The position numbers were made by a program, and so were the translations under genes. A DNA stretch of 23,107 nt from CAKSNH01 sp964422725 (GTDB taxonomy: Bacteria; Bacillota; Clostridia; UBA1381). The first letter of the stretch is position 1. The number at the start of each line of letters is the position of its first letter. Positions 15,362 through 20,353 of this stretch are shown piece after piece. The notes under the pieces are model-generated. The model was not told where the DNA came from, searched no databases, and saw only the letters and a list, made by a program, of their open reading frames with translations. Location: the NCBI GenBank assembly GCA_964422725.1, contig CAYRCC010000033.1, positions 1 to 23,107 of the forward strand, written 5' to 3'.

Positions 15362-15952
15362 ATGATGGTTTTGAAACGTAAGGAAATTATGGCGGCGGCA
15401 CTGGTTGTGCTGATTGGTGTGGCAGGATATTTAAATTGGTCGTATCAGGACTCAATACGTGTTACCGACGGTGAAAGCTATGTTGAGGCGGGGAAAAAGC
15501 TCGGTGAGGCGCAGTATGTAAATGCCCCGGCAGACGAGGAGCAAACAGCGGCAGAGGTCAAACAGGAAACGCATGACGGCGGCAGTGATGCCGAAAAGCA
15601 AAACGGGGACTATTTTGCCGCGGCAAAGCTGGAAAAGGAAAATTCAAGGAGCAGGGCACTCGAAATACTAAAAGAAACCGCCGCTAACGAAGGATTTGAT
15701 GCGGAAATACGCCAAACGGCGCAAAAGCAAATTTTAGAAACGGCAGACAACGTCGAAAAGGAAACGGCTATTGAAAATATGGCAAAAGCGAAAGGTTACT
15801 CGCAGATAAGTGTATATATAAACAGCGGTACGGCGAACGTTGCGGTAAAAAAAGACGGTCTGGGTGAAAATGATATTGCAAAAATTCAGGAGATAGTTAT
15901 GAGCAGAGTGAGTATTTCGCCGGAAAATATAAAAATTATTGAAGTTAAGTGA
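15362..15952 (+). CDS. spoIIIAH: Stage III sporulation protein AH
   Basis: A 196-residue bitopic protein: a short basic N-terminus (MMVLKRKEI), a membrane helix (about 10-26), a charged linker and a C-terminal YscJ/FliF-like ring-building domain (about 90-196). In B. subtilis SpoIIIAH forms the mother-cell ring that docks with forespore SpoIIQ. The C-terminal DIAKIQEIVMSRVSISPENI block is typical. ATG at 15362 follows an AGGAAG site 7 bases upstream; a TTG two codons earlier is rejected as too close. It lies 45 bp after spoIIIAG and is the last gene of spoIIIA. Confidence 0.94.
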   Translation: MMVLKRKEIMAAALVVLIGVAGYLNWSYQDSIRVTDGESYVEAGKKLGEAQYVNAPADEEQTAAEVKQETHDGGSDAEKQNGDYFAAAKLEKENSRSRALEILKETAANEGFDAEIRQTAQKQILETADNVEKETAIENMAKAKGYSQISVYINSGTANVAVKKDGLGENDIAKIQEIVMSRVSISPENIKIIEVK

Positions 15953-16018
15953 TTAAAGTATCGAAAAGTGTGGTATATATAGTATGTAACAATTTTAGTA
16001 CATGAGGAGGAATTTAGA

Positions 16019-16513
16019 ATGGAAGAATTTACAAATATGCAGGATGTTGAGGAAAACCGAGCAGAGCTGACTGTTGAAGAGGACAGCGTAGGTAATATTG
16101 AGATTGCGCCGGAGGTTGTTTCGACAATAGTAGGTATTACCACAGGTGAAATTGAGGGTGTTGCCGGAATGCATACCAGTCTTGCCGGCGGAATTGTGGA
16201 TATGCTGTCTGTAAAGAAGAATCCGGGCAAAGGTGTAAAAGTTGATATACGGGATAAAAATACTGTAATTGACTTGTATATTATAGTTGAGTACGGCGTG
16301 AGAATTCCGGAGCTTGCGTGGGAGATACAGGAGAGTGTTAAATCAAACGTTGAAACTATGACGGGTTTGAATGTGGAGAAAGTTAATATTCACATTGAGG
16401 GTGTCAGCTTTGCAAAAGCGAAAGCCGAGGAGACTGCGCTTGAAGAGGCGGACGAACTTATTGCACAGGACGAAATGGAGGACATTCCGACAGACGGCGA
16501 AACTATGGTGTAA
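16019..16513 (+). CDS. Asp23/Gls24 family envelope-associated protein
   Basis: A 164-residue cytoplasmic protein of the Asp23/Gls24 (DUF322) family. The core (about 23-130) shows GNIEIAPEVVSTIVGITTGEIEGVAG, VDIRDKNTVIDLYIIVEYGV, and GLNVEKVNIHIEGVSF, all diagnostic. Both an acidic N-terminal extension and an acidic C-terminal tail (about 138-164) surround the core. Family members localise near the membrane and affect envelope stress responses. In Clostridia this gene commonly follows spoIIIAH and precedes nusB; here no nusB follows. It has its own strong GAGGAGG site and a terminator at 16542-16581. Confidence 0.93.
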   Translation: MEEFTNMQDVEENRAELTVEEDSVGNIEIAPEVVSTIVGITTGEIEGVAGMHTSLAGGIVDMLSVKKNPGKGVKVDIRDKNTVIDLYIIVEYGVRIPELAWEIQESVKSNVETMTGLNVEKVNIHIEGVSFAKAKAEETALEEADELIAQDEMEDIPTDGETMV

Positions 16514-16535
16514 TTTAGATTTTCGGTGCAAGAAA

Positions 16536-16590
16536 AATGAGAAATGAGGAATTACTGATTTACGTAATTTCTCATTTTTTATTTCTCATT
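16536..16590. repeat. Nested palindromic repeat overlapping the asp23 terminator
   Basis: AATGAGAAAT (16536-16545) is the exact inverse of ATTTCTCATT (16581-16590), and inside it AAATGAGGAATTAC pairs with GTAATTTCTCATTT. The alternating GAGAAATGAGGAATTAC wording looks like a dispersed short palindromic repeat rather than a plain terminator, and it forms the boundary between the sporulation locus and the mobile-element region. Confidence 0.55.
16542..16581 (+). terminator. Rho-independent terminator after the Asp23-family gene
   Basis: A 14-bp stem (16542-16555 with 16564-16577, one GU pair) and a TTTTTT run ending at 16580, located 29 bp after the stop codon. Confidence 0.75.
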
Positions 16591-16612
16591 GGCGCTTTAA
16601 GCTAGATAAAAT

Positions 16613-16629
16613 CACTGGTTCTACCGGTG
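16613..16629 (+). repeat. Left-end hairpin of the IS200/IS605 remnant
   Basis: CACTGGT (16613-16619) pairs with ACCGGTG (16623-16629), with one GU pair and a 3-nt loop. Short subterminal hairpins of this kind are what TnpA of IS200/IS605 elements binds; its position about 110 bp before tnpA fits the left end. Confidence 0.55.
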
Positions 16630-16644
16630 GAAAATAAAAAGAAC

Positions 16645-16673
16645 TTTAGAAAAAGAAAACCTCCTGTTATAAT
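16645..16673 (+). promoter_or_regulatory. Putative tnpA promoter in the IS200 remnant
   Basis: TTTAGA (16645-16650), a 17-bp spacer and TATAAT (16668-16673). Transcripts from here would start near 16680, after the 5' arm of the occluding hairpin. Confidence 0.4.
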
Positions 16674-16718
16674 AGAAGATGGTTTGGCGACCACATCACT
16701 AAAATAATAGGAGGTTTT
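16656..16718 (+). promoter_or_regulatory. Inverted repeat that can hide the tnpA ribosome binding site
   Basis: AAAACCTCCTGTTAT (16656-16670) pairs with ATAATAGGAGGTTTT (16704-16718, one GU pair). The 3' arm contains the AGGAGG site of tnpA. IS200-type elements are known to use such a leader hairpin to stop incoming transcription from expressing transposase. Confidence 0.7.
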
Positions 16719-16723
16719 AAACA

Positions 16724-16978
16724 ATGAAAAATGAAATAAAATCAACAGCCCATTCAAAATGCAGATGTGAATATCACATAGTATTTACACCGAAATATAG
16801 AAGAAAGATAATATATGGGCAATTAAGAAAATTATATAATGAAAAGAAAGTAGAAATAATAGGAGCAGAAACGTGCCCCAATCATATACATATGCTGGTA
16901 AGTATTCCTCCGTATTTGAGTATAGCATAATTTGTAGGATATCTCAAGAGTGAAAGTGCATTAATGATATTTGTATAA
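16724..16978 (+). pseudogene. tnpA: Decayed IS200/IS605 TnpA (Y1 transposase) gene
   Basis: The first 68 codons read as an IS200-type TnpA: an N-terminal CEYHIVFTPKYRRKIIYGQ followed by NHIHMLVSIPP, the HxH half of the HUH nuclease site. Three faults kill it. About seven to ten residues normally present between IYGQ and LRKLYNEKK appear to be missing in frame. A TAA at 16928-16930 stands where the family has a Gln or Lys codon. After FVGYLKSESALMIF the homology stops at 16972, so the catalytic Tyr helix is lost. A full TnpA is about 130-155 residues. It cannot transpose on its own. Confidence 0.85.
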
Positions 16979-16979
16979 A

Positions 16980-17183
16980 TTGCAATATGAAATGTCCACA
17001 AATATTAAGCGACATTTTCGATTTTTATTTTTCTTCGTAATTTAGGTGTTTACCTTTTCTGTTTTTTATGGTATACTGTAAGTGACTCATATTGATTACT
17101 CCCTTTCTATGTTTGGTTTGGTCACTTAACATTATATCAGAGTTTTCAATGTGAGTCATTTTTTTTGTCATTTTATTTTACAA
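16980..17183 (-). mobile_element. 204-bp IS30-family deletion derivative (minimal IS)
   Basis: The two ends are imperfect inverted repeats: 16980-17002 (TTGCAATATGAAATGTCC...) and the complement of 17183-17161 (TTGTAAAATAAAATGAC...), about 17 of 24 positions alike. Between them on the minus strand lie a ribosome site and the first 21 codons of an IS30 transposase, then only the far end of the element. Such internally deleted copies can be moved in trans by an intact IS30. It abuts the broken end of the IS200 remnant, so it probably inserted there or caused the deletion. Confidence 0.55.
17025..17090 (-). pseudogene. N-terminal fragment of an IS30-family transposase
   Basis: A 21-codon frame, MSHLQYTIKNRKGKHLNYEE plus K, followed by TAA. 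The IKNRKGKHLNYEE segment is the standard opening of IS30 transposases, whose next residues (R-x-x-I) begin the first DNA-binding helix. GGGAG lies 7 bases before the ATG, so the stub could still be translated. All catalytic (DDE) sequence is gone. Confidence 0.7.
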
Positions 17184-17223
17184 CTTTCCGAATTTATACA
17201 TTTGTGATTGTTATCAGAGCAAA

Positions 17224-17253
17224 TTGACAAATTAGTACAAAAAAGTGTATAAT
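17224..17253 (+). promoter_or_regulatory. Consensus sigma-A promoter of the sigma/anti-sigma operon
   Basis: A perfect TTGACA (17224-17229), an 18-bp spacer and a perfect TATAAT (17248-17253). It lies 40 bp beyond the edge of the IS30 derivative and gives a leader of about 85 nt. The operon may thus be expressed constitutively, with control at the protein level. Confidence 0.75.
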
Positions 17254-17344
17254 ATGGCTTGACGGACAATGTTAGATTTAATTACAGTTATTGATAAATA
17301 TGATGTAGGTAATAATAAAATTTAAGAAGGGAGGAATGATAATT

Positions 17345-17875
17345 GTGTTTTTTATGGCTATAGAAAATAAAGAAGACGCAATAAAAATAGAATGTTTATA
17401 TAATAAGTATAAATATTTGATGTTTAAAATTGCTAATGATATTTTGAATGATTATAATGATGCTGAGGATGCAGTGCATCAATCGTTTGTGAAAATTATT
17501 AAAAATTTACATAATATAAATTTTGATGACAGCTCTAAAACTAAAAATCTTTTTGCTATTATATGCAGTAATGCGGCAAAGGACATTTATAAGAAACGGA
17601 AAAAGTTAATAGAGTTTGATGACACGGATGATGTGGGAGTTGAAAGTGTAGAACCTGCGGATATTGTAATTAGTAAAGATAGTGTAAATAGGATTATGGG
17701 AGTATTAAGAAGTTTGCCGGAAACATATCGGGATGTTATGCTGCTGAAATTTGCATATGGTTATTCCACATCTGAAATTGCAGGATTATTAAACATTTCA
17801 CAGGAAACAGCGAAGAAAAGGGTTACACGTGGTAAGAGTAAGGTTGTACAGATTTTAGGAAAGGAGAAGATTTGA
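17345..17875 (+). CDS. ECF-type RNA polymerase sigma factor
   Basis: A 176-residue sigma-70-family factor with only regions 2 and 4. Region 2 (about 15-85) contains LYNKYKYLMFKIANDILNDYNDAEDAVHQSFVKII, the usual core-binding and -10 recognition helix set. Region 4 (about 114-168) contains LRSLPETYRDVMLLKFAYGYSTSEIAGLLNISQETAKKRVTRGK, the -35-binding helix-turn-helix. The start is uncertain: GTG at 17345 sits 10 bases after GGAGG (17330-17334), whereas an ATG at 17336 is only one base from it. The gene overlaps the anti-sigma start by one base (TGATG). It is very AT-rich compared with the sporulation genes upstream. The targets are not known; a candidate promoter is noted at 18577. Confidence 0.92.
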   Translation: MFFMAIENKEDAIKIECLYNKYKYLMFKIANDILNDYNDAEDAVHQSFVKIIKNLHNINFDDSSKTKNLFAIICSNAAKDIYKKRKKLIEFDDTDDVGVESVEPADIVISKDSVNRIMGVLRSLPETYRDVMLLKFAYGYSTSEIAGLLNISQETAKKRVTRGKSKVVQILGKEKI

Positions 17876-18549
17876 TGAACAAAGGATTTATGGATGATAT
17901 TTTGGATAGTCTTATTAAAACATCGGCAAATGCTTTAGCTGATGAAGATTTATATGATGCAGAGTATGACGAATTTGAATTTTCAAAAGAACATCAAAAG
18001 AAAATGAATGCGCTGTTTCGTAATGAACGGAAAAAATGTAAGAAAAATACAGATGAAAAGAGTATGCGTAAAATGTTGGCTGTTGCAGCGGTATTAATTG
18101 TAATATTAAGTATTTCTGTTATGAGTGTAAGTGCGTGGCGTGTGAAAATTTTGAATTTTGTACTTAATATATCGCAGACGAATTCGGATATTGATTTTGA
18201 TGGAAAAGGAAACAATTCATACAATTCGGATGGTATAAATTTTAAATATATTCCGGAAGGGTTTGTATTGACTCAAAAAGATGGTAGTGCCGGATTATAT
18301 CTGAAATTTGAAAATGACACATATTATTTCGATTTTGAAATGGGGGATGTTACTGAAAATATAAGTATTGATACAGAGAGTGCAAATATAGAGAAAATTA
18401 GTATAAATGCCCAAGAAGCTATATATAGTGAAAATGATAATCATAACATTTTAGTATGGCATGATGAAAAATTTACTTATAGAATGATTGGTAATTTAGA
18501 TAGAAGTAGTATGCTCAAGATAGCGGAGAATATAGAAAACAGTAATTAG
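17875..18549 (+). CDS. Membrane anti-sigma factor with DUF4367-like exterior domain
   Basis: A 224-residue, single-pass membrane protein. The N-terminal cytoplasmic part (1-66) is acidic then strongly basic, with no zinc-binding HxxxCxxC. A membrane helix spans about 67-88. The extracellular part (about 105-224) contains INFKYIPEGFVLTQ and FENDTYYFDFEMG, the signature of DUF4367 proteins that pair with clostridial ECF-like sigma factors. The ATG at 17875 overlaps the sigma stop (TGATG) with AAGGAG eight bases before it, so the two are translationally coupled. By position it should hold the sigma factor at the membrane and sense an extracellular cue through the DUF4367 domain. The role is inferred from context and domain, not shown. 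Confidence 0.83.
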   Translation: MNKGFMDDILDSLIKTSANALADEDLYDAEYDEFEFSKEHQKKMNALFRNERKKCKKNTDEKSMRKMLAVAAVLIVILSISVMSVSAWRVKILNFVLNISQTNSDIDFDGKGNNSYNSDGINFKYIPEGFVLTQKDGSAGLYLKFENDTYYFDFEMGDVTENISIDTESANIEKISINAQEAIYSENDNHNILVWHDEKFTYRMIGNLDRSSMLKIAENIENSN

Positions 18550-18576
18550 AAATAGAAAAATGGCATTTTTTGTCCC

Positions 18577-18604
18577 TGAAACCTCCTGAATGAAGTTATT
18601 ATTA
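18577..18604 (+). promoter_or_regulatory. Possible ECF-type promoter for the exported protein gene
   Basis: TGAAAC (18577-18582) matches the -35 of many Gram-positive ECF promoters. About 16 bp later is TTATTA (18599-18604), not a canonical CGTA -10. If real, transcripts would start in the hairpin loop, after its 5' arm. This is tentative. Confidence 0.25.
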
Positions 18605-18631
18605 ATGTAAATTCAATTCGGGAGGTTTTTT
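18579..18631 (+). terminator. Terminator-like hairpin whose 3' arm holds the next gene's Shine-Dalgarno
   Basis: A 13-bp stem pairs AAACCTCCTGAAT (18579-18591) with ATTCGGGAGGTTT (18616-18628, one GU pair) across a 24-nt loop, followed by a T-run (18626-18631). GGGAGG (18620-18625) is the ribosome site of the gene starting at 18633. It should both terminate read-through from the sigma operon and hide that ribosome site in any read-through RNA. Confidence 0.75.
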
Positions 18632-18632
18632 A

Positions 18633-19082
18633 ATGAAAAAACAAATGGTAAAAAAATTGGCAGCTATTATTTCGGTAGCCTCAATGTGTTTGTGCGGCAG
18701 TCGGGTATTTGCTGAAATGCCGCAGAAACTCGACAGTTCATTGGAGCAAGATTCTTCGGCAATTATGCCGTGTTACCTTGCTATTTCAACTTGCAAAAAT
18801 GATTTTAGCATAAAATCTTCAGGAAAAACTACGTGTATTGGAAGCACTATGGTTCAGCCGGGATATGTTGCAGGACTTAAAATTGAACTTCAGCAGTATA
18901 ACAGGGGTTGGAAGACTATAAAAAACTGGTCCGGAAGCTCTGAAAATTATGTTGGTATGACTAAGTATCAATATGTTACAAGCGGTTATTCATACAGATT
19001 AAAGCTTACTCATACGGCTAAAACCGGCAGTGGTTCAACGGTTGAAACTGTGACTAAATACAGTGATACAGTGTACTATTAA
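18633..19082 (+). CDS. Small exported protein of unknown function
   Basis: A 149-residue protein with a clear signal peptide (MKKQMVKK start, hydrophobic core 9-22, cleavage after VFA at 27). The mature part is short, Ser/Thr/Tyr-rich and probably all-beta; it carries two cysteines (C47, C54) after the signal plus C68, and alternating strand patterns such as GLKIELQQYNRGWKTIKNW and GYSYRLKLTHTA. It vaguely resembles small secreted DUF6147-type proteins of Firmicutes, but I cannot confirm that. It follows the sigma/anti-sigma pair by 83 bp and shares their AT-rich base use in part, so it is a plausible product of the regulon. The start ATG is fixed by GGGAGG seven bases upstream. No anchor is visible, so it is likely released or wall-associated. 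Confidence 0.75.
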   Translation: MKKQMVKKLAAIISVASMCLCGSRVFAEMPQKLDSSLEQDSSAIMPCYLAISTCKNDFSIKSSGKTTCIGSTMVQPGYVAGLKIELQQYNRGWKTIKNWSGSSENYVGMTKYQYVTSGYSYRLKLTHTAKTGSGSTVETVTKYSDTVYY

Positions 19083-19182
19083 TATGAACTGAAAACATAT
19101 ATTTTGTATATGTGATAACAATTTTGAGTCTGCTGCGGCGCAGAGCTGTTGCCATTGTCTGGAATAGTTAATGTTATACGCC

Positions 19183-19211
19183 TTAAAGCGTAGACAACGG
19201 GTTCTTATAAT
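19183..19211 (+). promoter_or_regulatory. Possible promoter of the helical-repeat/RHS pair
   Basis: TATAAT (19206-19211) with a weak TTAAAG -35 (19183-19188) at 17 bp. The upstream stretch can also fold: TTGTCT (19155-19160) with AGACAA (19192-19197) around ACGC/GCGT. Treat as tentative. Confidence 0.35.
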
Positions 19212-19246
19212 ATGAATGCGCGAGTGCGGTAAAACGGAGTGGTAAT

Positions 19247-20353
19247 ATGAAAAGGAAAAGCAGAGTTGTATTTACGGTAGGATTGATATTTGTATTGGCG
19301 GCAGGAAGTGTGTGCGCGGCGGTGTACAACGGCGGATATACAGTTGATGCGTACGATTTGAATCAAATCGTAAAAATTCCGGATATTGAAAATACGGACA
19401 AACTGCGGCTTGTTGCCGACAAAATAGAAAACACAGTACCGAACGAGGAAACGGCGTATATGCAGATATTGAATTATGTATACGCTATAGAAAAATATGC
19501 GGCAACGGACGAAGAACAGAATTATCTGCACGATTTGATTTTGAACGGTGCAGATGCGGATATGGTCAGAAGAATATATGCGTTTTTGCAGGACACGGAT
19601 TATTCGGTTGATATGGTTGAGGAAATGTATAATATAGCATTGGATATTTATGAAGATGACGAGTTCTGGGTTGAAACCGCATTTAATGAGGCCACCGGAA
19701 ATATTCATGGTGTACTGGATAAAGAACAGGTAACGGCGTATATTGAACAAGGACTTACCGCTGAGGATATAACTGCCGCAAATGTATTGTGCAGAAAAGG
19801 TGTTTATACGATTAGAGAAATTCTGGATATGCGGGCGGACGGAACGCAATGGAGCGATATTTTCGATGAGGTGTATTCGGATATCACAGAGCCGAAAACG
19901 CTGTTCGGGGTGCGAAGTTTTAAAAAGGTCTGCAAAAATGGAAAGGAACAGAAACCTGAAGATATGTTTACGGCGGTTTGGTTATCGAAAATGGCAAATC
20001 AAGGTCCGGAACAATTTCTGACATACGGTGAATACGGTATAGATGACTACAAAAGTAAAATCACATCGGACTATATCGACAGGGCGGAAGAAATTTTAAG
20101 CGGTATTGACGTAAACAGGCCTAAGCAAAAAATCGAACAAGCCGGCAAAGAAATTCTTGATATTGCGAGGGAAAAAGGAGTGTCGGAGGAACTGATAAAT
20201 CAATATTTTGCGGAAGGTTTTTCGGATATTGACATAAAGAACGCCGTCTCTGTTGCCGAAGATATTGGTGAGAGCGTTGAAACAGTAATGGAAAAATACG
20301 GAAACGACATGAGTATAACCGAAATAATAAGCGAGGGCGGTGCGGATAATTGA
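19247..20353 (+). CDS. Exported helical-repeat protein, function unknown
   Basis: A 368-residue exported protein with a signal peptide (about 1-24, cleavage near VCA). I do not recognise the family. The mature part is acidic and strongly helical. At least three segments share one pattern of about 41 residues: 87-128, 157-196 and 312-351. Their common elements are an acidic start (DEEQ, DKEQ, SEEL), a Y/L-hydrophobic-x-x-G turn followed by small or acidic residues and D-I/M, and a closing [ST]-[IV]-x-x-[IV]-[LM]-[DE] helix. GGAG lies seven bases before the ATG. Its stop overlaps the TTG start of the RHS gene by two bases, so the two are coupled. By position it could be a secretion, folding or surface partner of the RHS protein; that is inference. 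Confidence 0.75.
   Translation: MKRKSRVVFTVGLIFVLAAGSVCAAVYNGGYTVDAYDLNQIVKIPDIENTDKLRLVADKIENTVPNEETAYMQILNYVYAIEKYAATDEEQNYLHDLILNGADADMVRRIYAFLQDTDYSVDMVEEMYNIALDIYEDDEFWVETAFNEATGNIHGVLDKEQVTAYIEQGLTAEDITAANVLCRKGVYTIREILDMRADGTQWSDIFDEVYSDITEPKTLFGVRSFKKVCKNGKEQKPEDMFTAVWLSKMANQGPEQFLTYGEYGIDDYKSKITSDYIDRAEEILSGIDVNRPKQKIEQAGKEILDIAREKGVSEELINQYFAEGFSDIDIKNAVSVAEDIGESVETVMEKYGNDMSITEIISEGGADN

Larger units (their letters stand above)
16600..16978 (+). mobile_element. Remnant of an IS200/IS605-type insertion sequence (left part)
   Basis: The stretch holds, in order, a left-end hairpin, a promoter, an RBS-occluding inverted repeat and a decayed tnpA gene. The right end is missing; the IS30 derivative begins within 2 bp of the last recognisable codon. 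The exact left border is not determinable and is given as approximate. Confidence 0.7.

Noticed and set aside
19205..19849. 214-codon minus-strand frame opposite the helical-repeat gene
   Set aside because: The plus-strand gene has a signal peptide, a good ribosome site and coupling to the RHS gene; the antisense frame has none of these.
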